Positions 17,323-26,336 of a stretch of DNA of 64,000 bases are shown one piece after another; within the stretch, counting starts at the first letter, position 1; every line of letters starts with the position of its first letter. Origin of the DNA: Microbispora catharanthi (lineage in GTDB: Bacteria; Actinomycetota; Actinomycetes; Streptosporangiales; Streptosporangiaceae); NCBI RefSeq assembly GCF_006334915.2, contig NZ_VDMA02000007.1, positions 62,001-126,000 on the forward strand, given 5' to 3'. A program made the translations under genes and the position numbers. Below the pieces are notes generated by a model that was not told where the DNA came from, did not search any database, and worked only from the letters and a program-made list of their open reading frames with translations.

Positions 17323-19299
17323 TCAGACCTGGATGCGGCGGCGGACCGCGTCGACGATCTCGGCGACCGCCTGCTCGACCGGCACGCCGTTCTTCTGCTC
17401 GCCGCTCCGGTAACGGAAGGAGACCGCACCCGCGGCGATGTCGTCGTCGCCGGCCAGCAGCATGTACGGCACCTTGGCCTTCTGGGCGTTGCGGATCTTC
17501 TTCTGCATGCGGTCGTCGCTCTCGTCGACCTCGACCCGGATGCCCTCCTCGCGCAGCCGCTTGGCGACGTCCTGCAGGTATGGCACGTGGGCGTCGGCGA
17601 TCGGGATGCCGACCACCTGCACGGGGGCCAGCCACGGAGGGAAGGCCCCCGCGTAGTGCTCGACCAGCACGCCGAAGAACCGCTCGATCGACCCGAACAG
17701 CGCCCGGTGGATCTTGACGGGCCGCTTCCTGGTGCCGTCGGCGGCCTGATATTCCAGCTCGAACAGCTCGGGCAGGTTGAAGTCGAGCTGGATGGTCGAC
17801 ATCTGCCAGGTGCGGCCGATGGCGTCCCGCGCCTGCACGGAGATCTTGGGGCCGTAGAAGGCCGCGCCGCCCGGGTCGAGCACCAGCTCCAGGTTCTCGG
17901 ACTCGGCGACCTCGCGCAGCGTCTCGGTCGCCTCCTCCCACACCTCGTCGCTGCCGACGTACTTCTCCGGGTCCTTGGTGGACAGCTCCAGGTAGAAGTC
18001 GTCGAGGCCGTAGTCGCGCAGCAGATCGAGCACGAACCGCAGCAGCGACTTGAGCTCGTCACGCATCTGCTCGGGCGTGCAGTAGATGTGTGCGTCGTCC
18101 TGGGTCAGCCCGCGTACTCGGGTCAGGCCGTGCACCACGCCCGACTTCTCGTACCGGTAGACCGTGCCGAACTCGAACAGCCGCAGCGGCAGCTCGCGGT
18201 AGGACCGTCCGCGCGCCCTGAAGATCAGGTTGTGCATCGGGCAGTTCATCGGCTTGAGGTAGTAGCGCGCGCCCTCCAGCTCCATGGGAGGGAACATGCC
18301 GTCGGCGTACCAGTCGAGGTGGCCGGAGATCTTGTAAAGGTTCTCCTTCGTGATGTGCGGGGTGTTCACGAAGGAGTAGCCCGCCTCCTCGTGCCTGCGG
18401 CGCGAGTAGTCCTCCATGACCCGGCGGATGACGCCGCCCTTCGGGTGGAAGACCGGCAGGCCCGAGCCCAGCTCGTCCGGGAAGGAGAACAGGTCGAGCT
18501 CGGCGCCCAGCTTGCGGTGGTCGCGCTTTTCGGCCTCCTCCAGGAAGTGGAGGTACTCGTCCTGCTTCTCCCGCGACTCCCAGGCGGTGCCGTAGATGCG
18601 CTGGAGCTGCGGGTTCTTCTCGCTGCCCCGCCAGTAGGCGCCGCCCGACCGCATGAGCTTGAACGCCGGGATGACCCGGGTGCTCGGCAGGTGGGGCCCC
18701 CGGCACAGGTCCTTCCAGCACAGCTCGCCCGTCTTCGGGTCGAGGTTGTCGTAGATGGTGAGCTGGCCGCCGCCGACCTCGACGCTCGCGCCCTCGGTGG
18801 ACTCGGCCGCGCCGCCCTTGAGCCCGATCAGCTCCAGCTTGTACGGCTCGGCGGCGAGCTCCTCGCGGGCTTCGTCGTCGCCGATCGGACGGCGCCGGAA
18901 GGTCTGCCCCTGCTTGACGATCTCGCGCATGCGCTTCTCGATGCGCTTGAGGTCGTCGGGGGTGAACGGCTCGCGGACGTCGAAGTCGTAGTAGAAGCCG
19001 TTCTCGACCGGCGGGCCGATGCCCAGCCTGGCCTCGGGGAAGATCTCCTGGACGGCCTGGGCCATGACGTGCGCGGTGGAGTGGCGCAGGATGGCCCGGC
19101 CGTCGGAGCTGTCGATCGCGACCGGCTCGACCACGTCGCCCTCGGCGACCTCGGCGGCCAGGTCGCGCAGCTCGCCGTTGATCCGGGCGGCGATCACCGA
19201 CCTGCCGTCGGCGCCGAGCGCCTCCCCGGCCGTCGTACCCGCCGCCACCACGCGCTCGGCTCCGGCGAGGGTGATGCGTATCTCAAGGGCGGCGGACAC
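17323..19299 (-). CDS. thrS: Threonyl-tRNA synthetase
   Basis: 658-residue class II synthetase. The N-terminal TGS-like part is followed by the editing domain ([11 protein letters not shown], the HxxxH zinc-type motif), the catalytic core with [21 protein letters not shown] (motif 2 region) and TQDDAHIYC, and the C-terminal anticodon-binding domain from about residue 545 ([14 protein letters not shown]). GTG 19299 is supported by AAGGAG five bases upstream. A T-box leader was looked for in the 136 nt upstream and not seen. Confidence 0.97.
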   Translation of the reverse strand: MSAALEIRITLAGAERVVAAGTTAGEALGADGRSVIAARINGELRDLAAEVAEGDVVEPVAIDSSDGRAILRHSTAHVMAQAVQEIFPEARLGIGPPVENGFYYDFDVREPFTPDDLKRIEKRMREIVKQGQTFRRRPIGDDEAREELAAEPYKLELIGLKGGAAESTEGASVEVGGGQLTIYDNLDPKTGELCWKDLCRGPHLPSTRVIPAFKLMRSGGAYWRGSEKNPQLQRIYGTAWESREKQDEYLHFLEEAEKRDHRKLGAELDLFSFPDELGSGLPVFHPKGGVIRRVMEDYSRRRHEEAGYSFVNTPHITKENLYKISGHLDWYADGMFPPMELEGARYYLKPMNCPMHNLIFRARGRSYRELPLRLFEFGTVYRYEKSGVVHGLTRVRGLTQDDAHIYCTPEQMRDELKSLLRFVLDLLRDYGLDDFYLELSTKDPEKYVGSDEVWEEATETLREVAESENLELVLDPGGAAFYGPKISVQARDAIGRTWQMSTIQLDFNLPELFELEYQAADGTRKRPVKIHRALFGSIERFFGVLVEHYAGAFPPWLAPVQVVGIPIADAHVPYLQDVAKRLREEGIRVEVDESDDRMQKKIRNAQKAKVPYMLLAGDDDIAAGAVSFRYRSGEQKNGVPVEQAVAEIVDAVRRRIQV

Positions 19300-19435
19300 G
19301 GTGGCTCCTTAGGACAGGGTCGATGCATGGATCTCGGTGGCCGCGCGCACGCGCGGCGGCGGCTCCGGTCGCATCCGATGCTACCGGTGCCGTCGCCCCC
19401 TAATGGCGGTGATGCGCCGCGCCCGCTCCCGGGAA

Positions 19436-21736
19436 TCAGTACGGCCACGTCCAGTCGCGGATCTCGGCGGGGTCCTCGCCGAACTCGCGGGTGTGGGCGC
19501 GGGCGCGCAGCCGGGCGTCGGCCATCCGCTGGCGCAGGTGGGCCGCCCTGCTGCCCAGGCCGGGCACCCGGTCGATCACGTCTATCACCAGGTGGAAGCG
19601 GTCGATGTCGTTGAGCATCGCCATGTCGAACGGCGTGGTGGTGGTGCCCTCCTCCTTGTAGCCGCGCACGTGCAGGTTCTCGTGCCCGTTGCGCCGGTAG
19701 GTCAGGCGGTGGATCAGCCAGGGGTAGCCGTGGAAGTTGAAGATGATCGGCCGGTCCGTGGTGAACAGCGCGTCGAACTCGGCGTCGCGCAGGCCGTGCG
19801 GATGCTCGGAGGCCGGCTGCAGCCGCATGAGGTCGACCACGTTGATCACCCGGATCCGCAGCTCGGGCAGGTGCTCGCGGAGCAGCGCGACGGCGGCCAG
19901 GGTCTCCAGCGTGGGCACGTCACCGGCGCAGGCCAGCACGACGTCGGGATCCGTGCCCTCGTCGGTGGAGGCCCAGTCGAGGATGCCCAGCCCGCGGGTG
20001 CAGTGGACGATCGCCTCGTCCATGCTCATCAGGTCGAGCACGGGCTGCTTGCCCGCCACGACGACGTTGACGTAGTCGCGCGAGCGCAGGCAGTGGTCGG
20101 CGACCGACAGCAGGGTGTTGGCGTCCGGCGGCAGGTAGACGCGGACGACCTCGGCCTTCTTGTTGACGACGACGTCGAGGAAGCCGGGGTCCTGGTGGCT
20201 GAAGCCGTTGTGGTCCTGGCGCCAGACGTGGGACGACAGCAGGTAGTTCAGCGAGGCGACCGGCCGCCGCCAGGGGATCTTGCGGGAGGACTCCAGCCAC
20301 TTGGCGTGCTGGTTGAACATCGCGTCCACGATGTGGATGAACGCCTCGTAGCAGTTGAACAGCCCGTGGCGGCCGCTCAGCAGGTAGCCCTCCAGCCAGC
20401 CCTGGCACTGGTGCTCGCTGAGCACCTCCATGACCCTGCCCCCGGGACCGATGTTCTCGTCGGTGGGCAGCAGGGCGGCCTCCCACTCCTTGTCGGTCGC
20501 CTCGAAGACGGCGGACAGGCGGTTGGAGGCGGTCTCGTCCGGGCCGAGCAGCCGGAAGTTCGTGGGGTTGGCCGCGATGACGTCGCGCAGGAACGCCCCG
20601 AGGACGCGGGTCGGCTCGCTGGAGGCGCTGGCCGGCGCCTTGACCTCGACCGCGTAATCCCGGAAGTCGGGCAGCGTGAGCGGGCGCAGCAGTTCCCCGC
20701 CGTTGGCGTGCGGGCTGGCGCTCATCCGCAGCGGCCCGTCCGGGACGGTCCGCGTGATCGTCTCGATCGGCCGTCCGTCGGCGTCGAACAGCTCTTCGGG
20801 CCGGTAGGAGCGCATCCACTCCTCCAGAGCCTCCAGCCGGTCGGGCCGGTTCCGCACGTCGGTCAGCGGCACCTGGTGGGCGCGCCACGTGCCCTCGACC
20901 GGGAGCCCGTCGACCTCGCGCGGCCCGGTCCAGCCCTTCGGCGTACGCATAATGATCATCGGCAGCGGGCCGCCGTCGGCCATCTGGTCGAAGACGGTGT
21001 CGAGGGTCGCGGCCATGAGCTCGTGCATCTCCGCCGGTTCCTGGCCGGAGACGATGTGCGGTCGATAGCCGTACCCCTCGAAAAGCTTGACCAGCTCACC
21101 CTCCGGGATCCTGGCCAGCACGGTCGGGTTGGCGATCTTGTAACCGTTCAGGTGCAGGATCGGCAGGACCACCCCGTCGGTGTCCCGGTTGAGGAACTTG
21201 TTGGAATGCCAGCCGGTGGCGAGCGGGCCGGTCTCGGCCTCGCCGTCGCCGACGACGCACGCCACCACCAGTCCGGGGTTGTCGAAGGCCGCGCCGTACG
21301 CGTGGGAGAGGGCGTAGCCGAGCTCGCCACCCTCGTGGATGGAGCCCGGAGTCTCGGGTGCGACGTGGCTGGGGATGCCACCGGGGAAGGAGAACTGGCG
21401 GAAGAGCCTGCGCATGCCCTCGGCGTCCTGGGTGACGTGGGGGTAGCGCTCGGTGTAGGTGCCTTCGAGCCACGCGTGGGCGACCGCCGCCGGGCCGCCG
21501 TGACCGGGGCCGGCGATGTAGATCATGTCCTGGCCGCGCTCCCGGATGATCCGGTTGAGGTGGGCGAAGCAGAAGTTGAGCCCGGGCGTCGTGCCCCAAT
21601 GGCCGAGCAGCCGCGGCTTGACGTGCTCGGGGCTGAGCGGCTCGGTCAGCAGCGGATTGTCCATCAGGTAGATCTGGCCGACGGACAGGTAGTTCGCGGC
21701 CCGCCAGTAGGCGTCGATGTTCCCGTATGCGTCCAT
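19436..21736 (-). CDS. xfp: Xylulose-5-phosphate/fructose-6-phosphate phosphoketolase
   Basis: 766-residue thiamine diphosphate enzyme that cleaves xylulose 5-phosphate (and fructose 6-phosphate) with phosphate to acetyl phosphate and an aldose phosphate. Family blocks include [49 protein letters not shown], and near the end [16 protein letters not shown] and [14 protein letters not shown] 21736 is chosen; the in-frame GTG at 21787 adds 17 residues absent from the family and no ribosome site is visible. Divergent from a marR gene, which may regulate it. Confidence 0.95.
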   Translation of the reverse strand: MDAYGNIDAYWRAANYLSVGQIYLMDNPLLTEPLSPEHVKPRLLGHWGTTPGLNFCFAHLNRIIRERGQDMIYIAGPGHGGPAAVAHAWLEGTYTERYPHVTQDAEGMRRLFRQFSFPGGIPSHVAPETPGSIHEGGELGYALSHAYGAAFDNPGLVVACVVGDGEAETGPLATGWHSNKFLNRDTDGVVLPILHLNGYKIANPTVLARIPEGELVKLFEGYGYRPHIVSGQEPAEMHELMAATLDTVFDQMADGGPLPMIIMRTPKGWTGPREVDGLPVEGTWRAHQVPLTDVRNRPDRLEALEEWMRSYRPEELFDADGRPIETITRTVPDGPLRMSASPHANGGELLRPLTLPDFRDYAVEVKAPASASSEPTRVLGAFLRDVIAANPTNFRLLGPDETASNRLSAVFEATDKEWEAALLPTDENIGPGGRVMEVLSEHQCQGWLEGYLLSGRHGLFNCYEAFIHIVDAMFNQHAKWLESSRKIPWRRPVASLNYLLSSHVWRQDHNGFSHQDPGFLDVVVNKKAEVVRVYLPPDANTLLSVADHCLRSRDYVNVVVAGKQPVLDLMSMDEAIVHCTRGLGILDWASTDEGTDPDVVLACAGDVPTLETLAAVALLREHLPELRIRVINVVDLMRLQPASEHPHGLRDAEFDALFTTDRPIIFNFHGYPWLIHRLTYRRNGHENLHVRGYKEEGTTTTPFDMAMLNDIDRFHLVIDVIDRVPGLGSRAAHLRQRMADARLRARAHTREFGEDPAEIRDWTWPY

Positions 21737-21822
21737 GCCCCTGACACTTTCCCAGCAGCGGCGGCCGAACCAGGGTCTTTCGCCCACAAAACAGCGTGCC
21801 CACCGACTGTAGTCTTGGCGCC

Positions 21823-22329
21823 ATGTCCGGCACCCGATGGCTCGACGAGGAGGAGCAGCACACCTGGCGTTCCTACCTGCGGACGAGCCAGCTGCTGCAG
21901 GAGGCCCTCGAACGGCAGTTGCAGCGCGACTCGGGCATGCCGCACGCCTACTACATGATCCTTGTGGTCCTCTCCGAGTCGCCCGGGCGGACCATGACGA
22001 TGACGGAGCTGTCCGCCATCCTCCAGTATTCGGTCAGCCGCCTGTCCCACGCCGTCTCCCGGCTGGAGGAGAAGGGCTGGGTGCGGCGGCTCAAGCGGCC
22101 GGAGGACCGGCGCACGACCGTCGCCGAGCTCACCGACGAGGGCTTCGCCGCTCTCGTGGAGGCGGCGCCGGGCCACGTCGAGGAGGTCCGCCGGGTGTTG
22201 TTCGACCCCCTCACCCCCGGCCAGGTGCGGCAGTTCGGCGAGATCCTCGACACGATCCTGTCGGCCATCGAGTACCAGAGGGCCGCGGAGGCCGGGCGTC
22301 CCCCCGCACTCGACGCCGCCGCCCAGTGA
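21823..22329 (+). CDS. MarR family transcriptional regulator
   Basis: 168 residues with the MarR core: [20 protein letters not shown], recognition region [19 protein letters not shown], and wing [17 protein letters not shown]. The start is 86 nt from the phosphoketolase start and divergent. A TAGTCT hexamer ends 7 nt before the ATG and no Shine-Dalgarno is visible, so the transcript may be leaderless. Control of xfp is an inference from position only. Confidence 0.9.
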   Translation: MSGTRWLDEEEQHTWRSYLRTSQLLQEALERQLQRDSGMPHAYYMILVVLSESPGRTMTMTELSAILQYSVSRLSHAVSRLEEKGWVRRLKRPEDRRTTVAELTDEGFAALVEAAPGHVEEVRRVLFDPLTPGQVRQFGEILDTILSAIEYQRAAEAGRPPALDAAAQ

Positions 22330-22410
22330 ATCCGGCACCCTCGGCGGTCTCGGACGGACCGTCCGCGCCGTGACCGGCGGCGCCGTGGGCCGCCCGCCCG
22401 CGGGAGCGGG

Positions 22411-22959
22411 TCAGGTTCCGGGTGGGTCGGGGTGGAGCATGAGCAGCACGGCCCGGTTGCGCTCGTCGTGGCCCTGGTAGACGTGGGGCCGGGAGGCCTC
22501 GAACCGCAGCGAGTCGCCCTCCGCCAGGTCCACCGGCGCGTCGGCGGGCCCCGCCGTGATCCGGCCGTCCGTGAGGACCAGGCACTCCTCGACGCCGGGC
22601 AGGTGGGGCTGCGACTCCTGCCCATCGGTGGCCACCTCGATCGCGTAGACCTCCACGGTGCCGCGCAGCCGGATGCGGTGCAGCAGGCGGGCGCCCACGG
22701 CGTCGCCGGTCACGGCGGGCCGTTCGTCGCCCGCGCGCACGACCTCCACGACGGGAGCCGGCGGTTCGATCAGCTCCCCCAGTGAGACCTTGAGCGCGGC
22801 GGCGAGGGCCCACAGCGTGCCGAGGGTGGGGTTGCCCGCGCCCTGCTCGATGCCGTGCAGCGTCGTCTTGCTGACCCCGCCCGCCGCCGCGAGGTCCGCC
22901 AGGGAGATGCCGGCCGCGTTCCGCAGCCGGTGGACGTTGTCGCCGACCACTTGCGCCAT
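22411..22959 (-). CDS. XRE family regulator with C-terminal cupin domain
   Basis: 182 residues: helix-turn-helix at about 5-60 (RLRNAAGISLADLAAAGGVSKTTLHGIEQGAGNPTLGTLW split over the HTH and dimer helix), then a cupin small-molecule domain ending in HPDPPGT. ATG 22959 is chosen, with an alternative ATG at 22977. Divergent from the aminotransferase gene 57 nt away, a common arrangement where the regulator senses an amino-acid-like ligand and controls the transferase. A direct repeat between the two genes is a candidate operator. Confidence 0.9.
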   Translation of the reverse strand: MAQVVGDNVHRLRNAAGISLADLAAAGGVSKTTLHGIEQGAGNPTLGTLWALAAALKVSLGELIEPPAPVVEVVRAGDERPAVTGDAVGARLLHRIRLRGTVEVYAIEVATDGQESQPHLPGVEECLVLTDGRITAGPADAPVDLAEGDSLRFEASRPHVYQGHDERNRAVLLMLHPDPPGT

Positions 22960-22968
22960 GTTCACGTG

Positions 22969-23000
22969 TATCAGCATAGTGGTACGCCGATATCAACATA
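22969..23000. promoter_or_regulatory. Candidate operator: direct repeat TATCA(G/A)CATA, two helical turns apart
   Basis: TATCAGCATA (22969-22978) and TATCAACATA (22991-23000) are 9/10 identical and start 22 bp apart, lying in the short divergent promoter region between the XRE-cupin and aminotransferase genes. The AT-rich motif stands out in a GC-rich background. Assignment to the XRE protein is inference. Confidence 0.55.
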
Positions 23001-23015
23001 ACGAACGGAGTTCCC

Positions 23016-24176
23016 ATGACCGTGTCCCGGCTCCGCGACATCCCCGGCATCGGGGTCGACGTCGTCGGCGACGCCGCCGACGCGTCGGACGATCCGGAGT
23101 TGCTGCGGCTGGAGAACCTGGACACCGACCTCCGGCCGCCCGCCGTCGCGATCGAGGCGACCCGGGCCGCCCTCGACGACGACGCGGCCAACAGCTACCT
23201 GCCGTTCCAGGGCCGCCGCTCCCTGCGTGCGGCCGCCGCCGCGCATGTGGGCCGCATGGCCGGGCGTACGTACGACCCGGGCACCGAGTGCGTCAGCGTC
23301 GCGGGCGGGCTCAACGGCGTGCTGAACACGCTGCTCGCCACCGTCGAGCCGGGGCGTGAGGTCGTGCTGTGCGACCCCGTCTACGCGGGGCTGGTCAACC
23401 GGGTGCGGCTGGCGGGCGGCGTCCCCCGCTTCGTGCCCGCCAGGGCCACGGCCGGGGGCTGGACGCTCGACCCGGAGGAGCTGGCCGCGGCGGTCACCGG
23501 ACGGACCGCCGCGGTGCTGATGATGAGCCCGCTCATGCCGACCGGGCTCGTGCTCGACGACCGCCACTGGGCGGCGCTCGCCGCCGCCTGCGAGCGGCAC
23601 GACGCCTGGTTGATCTACGACGCCGCGATGGAGCGCATCCGCTTCGACGGCCGGCCGCCGAGCCACCCCGCCGCCCGCGACGACCTGGCCGGCCGCACGA
23701 TCACCGTCGGCTCTGCGTCGAAGGAGCTGCGACTCATCGGCTGGCGGGTCGGCTGGGTGGTGGGGCCGGCCGCCGTCCTCGCCGACATCCGCCTGGTCGG
23801 CCTCACCAACGTCGTCTGTCAGGTGGGGATCGCCCAGGAGGCGGTGGCGGCCGCCCTGGACGCACCGGACGCCGAGGCGGACGTGGCGGCGGCCACCGCG
23901 GTGTGGGCGCGCCGCGGAGACGCCGTCCTCCGCGAACTGGCCGGCTATCCGGTCGTCCCGCCGCACGGCGGCTGGTCCGCCCTGGTCGACACCCGCCCGC
24001 TCGGGCTGACGCCCGCCGAGCTGTCCCTGCTGTTGTTCGAGCGCGGCAGGGTCGCCGCCACACCCATGGACGGCTGGGGCCCGTCGGGGGCGCACTACCT
24101 GCGGCTCGTGTTCGCCAACGAGCCGGTCGAACGGCTTGCCGGGCTCGGCGAGCGCTTCCGCCGCGCGATCGGCTGA
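23016..24176 (+). CDS. PLP-dependent aminotransferase, class I/II
   Basis: 386 residues, fold type I. The PLP lysine lies in GSASKELRLIGWRVGW near residue 237; SVAGGLNGVLNTLLA (phosphate-binding region), LCDPVYAGLVNRV and the C-terminal LRLVFANE (substrate carboxylate Arg) match the aspartate aminotransferase superfamily. The usual N-P in the NPxxP motif is replaced (SPLMPTG), so the substrate cannot be guessed. ATG 23016 has GGAG 5-6 nt upstream. Its stop is 3 nt from that of the convergent tspO gene. Confidence 0.9.
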   Translation: MTVSRLRDIPGIGVDVVGDAADASDDPELLRLENLDTDLRPPAVAIEATRAALDDDAANSYLPFQGRRSLRAAAAAHVGRMAGRTYDPGTECVSVAGGLNGVLNTLLATVEPGREVVLCDPVYAGLVNRVRLAGGVPRFVPARATAGGWTLDPEELAAAVTGRTAAVLMMSPLMPTGLVLDDRHWAALAAACERHDAWLIYDAAMERIRFDGRPPSHPAARDDLAGRTITVGSASKELRLIGWRVGWVVGPAAVLADIRLVGLTNVVCQVGIAQEAVAAALDAPDAEADVAAATAVWARRGDAVLRELAGYPVVPPHGGWSALVDTRPLGLTPAELSLLLFERGRVAATPMDGWGPSGAHYLRLVFANEPVERLAGLGERFRRAIG

Positions 24177-24179
24177 CCC

Positions 24180-24677
24180 TCAGACCTTGGGGTTCCGCTG
24201 AGCTTTCGGGTTGTGCCGTGCGATGGCGGCGTTGAGTGCGGTGGCGAAGACCGTCCACCCGGCGTACGGCAGCAGCAGAAGCCCGGCCGTGCGGTCCTGG
24301 CGGAGGAGGCGGCGGGTCAGCAGCGCGTTCGACACGTTGAGCGCGAGGATCTCCGCGAGCGCGAGACGGGGGTTGCGGGCCTTGAAGAACAGCGGCGGCC
24401 AGGCCGCGTTGAGCGCCAGGTTCGCGGCGAGCGCCCGCCGCAGGGCCGGCCGGGAGCCGTCGTCGCCGTACGACAGCGCCCGGGCGGAGGCGTAGGCGAT
24501 CGTCGCGTACAACGGCGTCCAGACCAGGCCGAACGCCTGCGGCGGCGGCTGCCAGGAGGGCTTGCGCAGCCGGACGTACCAGCCGGAGCGGGCGTCGGTG
24601 GACAGGCCGCCGACCGCGGCGGTGGCCGTCACGGCGAGGGCCGTGCGCAGCAGCGTCTTCTTCGATGTGCGTCTCAT
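24180..24677 (-). CDS. TspO/MBR family membrane protein
   Basis: 165 residues with about five hydrophobic segments and the Trp/Pro-rich TspO signatures WYVRLRKPSWQPPPQAFGLVWTPLY (two parts), NLALNAAWPPLFF and ALNAAIARHN. TspO proteins bind porphyrins and tetrapyrroles and are linked to light and oxidative stress. ATG 24677 has AGAGGA upstream. It is the distal gene of the litR-type block, 29 nt after the DUF523-DUF1722 gene, an association seen with light-responsive LitR loci. Confidence 0.88.
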   Translation of the reverse strand: MRRTSKKTLLRTALAVTATAAVGGLSTDARSGWYVRLRKPSWQPPPQAFGLVWTPLYATIAYASARALSYGDDGSRPALRRALAANLALNAAWPPLFFKARNPRLALAEILALNVSNALLTRRLLRQDRTAGLLLLPYAGWTVFATALNAAIARHNPKAQRNPKV

Positions 24678-24706
24678 GCGTCCTCTTTCTTCCCCGTGGT
24701 CCGCGC

Positions 24707-25687
24707 TCATGCGGGGATGTGGTTGCGCAGGCGCAGCGCGTCGGGATACGGGGACAGGTAGGTCTGGTCGCGGACGTACCGCGCGTGGACGTACTGGGCG
24801 CCCGCGCCCCTCGCGTGGTGCCTGAGCAGGGCGAGCGGCACCGCGAGGGCGACCTTGCGGGCCTGATACGACGCGATCACCTCGGCCAGGTCGGCCCGGC
24901 GGACCGGGTCGAGCTCCCGGCCGATCATGCCGAGGCAGTGGTGCAGGACGTTGACGTGGCGCCCCACCGTGGCCTTGGCGGCGAGGGCCGCGCGGAACGC
25001 CCGGCCGTACTCGCGGGCCAGCGACTCCCGTGGGCGCTCGCCCGCGGCGGCCACGAGCCGCCCGATCTCGCGGTACGCCGCGGGCGCGTGGGCGAGGATC
25101 TGCATCTTGTGCCGGGTGTGGAAGGCGACCAGGTCGCGTGGGCGCCAGTCGCCGGTCAGCAGGGCGCGCAGGCGGGCCGAGGCGAAGACCCGCTCGACGA
25201 ACGCCTCCCGCAGCACGGCGTCGTGCAGCCGGCCCTCGTCCTCGACGGCCAGCTCCGGGCGGGCCGCGGTGAGCGCGGCGGCGAAGACGCCCTTCCCGCG
25301 CCGGTCGGCCGCGGCGCCGGACTCGGCGTACACGGGGATTCCGTGCAGCCCGCAACTCGGGCTCCTCGCCTTGAACACGTACCCGTCGACGTCGGCCAGA
25401 CCGGCCGAGCGATCGGCGGCGAGAGCGGTCATCGGCGCGGTCAGGTCCTCGCGCGTCCGGCGGGTGACGAGCCGGGGCCCGCCGGGGGAGCGCTCCAGGC
25501 GGAGCGTCTCGCGCGGGGCGCCGAGGCCGAGCTCGATCTCGGGGCAGACCGGCACCCAGTCCACGTGCTCCGCCAGCTCCGCGGTCAGGAACCGGTCACG
25601 GCTGTGGCCGCCGTTGAACCGCACGGGAGCGCCGAGCAGGCAGCTCGACACGGCCACCCTGGGCCTGATCCCTTCCGCAGGCCCCAT
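24707..25687 (-). CDS. DUF523-DUF1722 two-domain protein (YbbK/YbgA type)
   Basis: 326 residues: DUF523 at the N-terminus (VAVSSCLLGAPVRFNGGHSRD, then FKARSPSCGLHG, with conserved cysteines that could hold a metal cluster) and DUF1722 in the second half (FHTRHKMQILAHAPAAYREIGRLVA, HVNVLHHCLGMI). Biochemical function is not established. It begins 2 nt after the sigma-factor stop, so it is certainly co-transcribed. Proteins of this kind recur beside photolyase and LitR genes, which fits a light-stress role. Confidence 0.9.
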   Translation of the reverse strand: MGPAEGIRPRVAVSSCLLGAPVRFNGGHSRDRFLTAELAEHVDWVPVCPEIELGLGAPRETLRLERSPGGPRLVTRRTREDLTAPMTALAADRSAGLADVDGYVFKARSPSCGLHGIPVYAESGAAADRRGKGVFAAALTAARPELAVEDEGRLHDAVLREAFVERVFASARLRALLTGDWRPRDLVAFHTRHKMQILAHAPAAYREIGRLVAAAGERPRESLAREYGRAFRAALAAKATVGRHVNVLHHCLGMIGRELDPVRRADLAEVIASYQARKVALAVPLALLRHHARGAGAQYVHARYVRDQTYLSPYPDALRLRNHIPA

Positions 25688-25689
25688 GA

Positions 25690-26211
25690 TCAGGCCGCCG
25701 GCCGCAGCAGGGTGGACAGGCGGTGGAGGCCGCGGGCCGTACGCGCCTTGACCGTGCCGAGCGGGACCCGCAGGTGCTCGGCGATCTCCCGCTGCGTCAG
25801 GTCCCCGTAGTAGGCCAGCTCGATCGCCTGGCGCTGCACCTGCGGCAGCGAGGCCAGCGCGCGGCGGATCCGGTCGCGGTCGGCCAACTCGTCGCCGTCC
25901 AGCCGGCCGTCGCGCCCCGCCGGGTCGGGGACCGCCTCCAGCGGCACCGTCGCCGGCGCACGCGCCCGCAGGTGGTCCACCGCCCGGTTGCGGGCGATGC
26001 CGAACAGCCAGGCCGACAGGCTGCGGCCCGGGTCGAAGCGGTGCCGGAAGCGCCACACCTCGGTGAAGACGACCTGCATGACGTCCTCCACGTCCTGAGG
26101 CGGCACGAATTTGCGCAGGTAGGAGCGCACGGCCGGCGAATGCAGCCGGTAGCACTCCCCCAGCGCTCCCGTGTCCCCCGCGGCGAGGCGGAACTCCAGG
26201 GTCTCCTCCAT
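25690..26211 (-). CDS. ECF-type sigma factor (LitS-like)
   Basis: 173 residues: region 2 (VEDVMQVVFTEVWRFRHRFD, then WLFGIARNRAVDHLR) and region 4 (LPQVQRQAIELAYYGDLTQREIAEHL split over the HTH). No anti-sigma gene is adjacent. ATG 26211 is preferred because a run of Gs (AAGGGGGG) precedes it; ATG 26253 is an alternative. Position next to a LitR-like regulator that is divergent from crtE matches the light-induced LitS-LitR-crt arrangement of Streptomyces, so LitS-like is a context-based call. Confidence 0.88.
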   Translation of the reverse strand: MEETLEFRLAAGDTGALGECYRLHSPAVRSYLRKFVPPQDVEDVMQVVFTEVWRFRHRFDPGRSLSAWLFGIARNRAVDHLRARAPATVPLEAVPDPAGRDGRLDGDELADRDRIRRALASLPQVQRQAIELAYYGDLTQREIAEHLRVPLGTVKARTARGLHRLSTLLRPAA

Positions 26212-26254
26212 CGGCCCCCCTTGGGCAGAAGACTGGGCGGAAAACTTATTCAAA

Positions 26255-26268
26255 AGCTATTCATAGCT
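26255..26268. promoter_or_regulatory. Candidate operator: palindrome AGCTAT-TC-ATAGCT before the sigma gene
   Basis: A perfect 6-bp-arm inverted repeat in an AT-rich patch 44 nt before the sigma-factor ATG. On the minus strand the right half supplies a TATGAA -10-like hexamer, with TTGTCC 18 nt upstream, so a repressor bound here would block the promoter. LitR is the natural candidate binder; not proven. Confidence 0.45.
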
Positions 26269-26336
26269 GCCCGCGTCGGCAACGGACAACCATGGGGGCC
26301 GAATGCTGGATCAAAAATGCGTCAAAGAGGGCCGAA

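Noticed and set aside
19300..19435. Possible T-box leader upstream of thrS
   Set aside because: No T-box sequence, specifier stem or antiterminator could be recognised; only a good ribosome site is present.
17254..21958. Long plus-strand open frames opposite thrS and xfp
   Set aside because: Antisense shadows; Val/Asp/Gly/Arg-rich without any recognisable fold, while thrS and xfp are certain.
22330..22410. Small hairpin CGGACG-GAC-CGTCCG between the convergent marR and XRE genes
   Set aside because: Only 6 bp with a 3-nt loop; too weak to list as a terminator, and its resemblance to the IclR-type motif (spacer 3 rather than 5) is probably chance.
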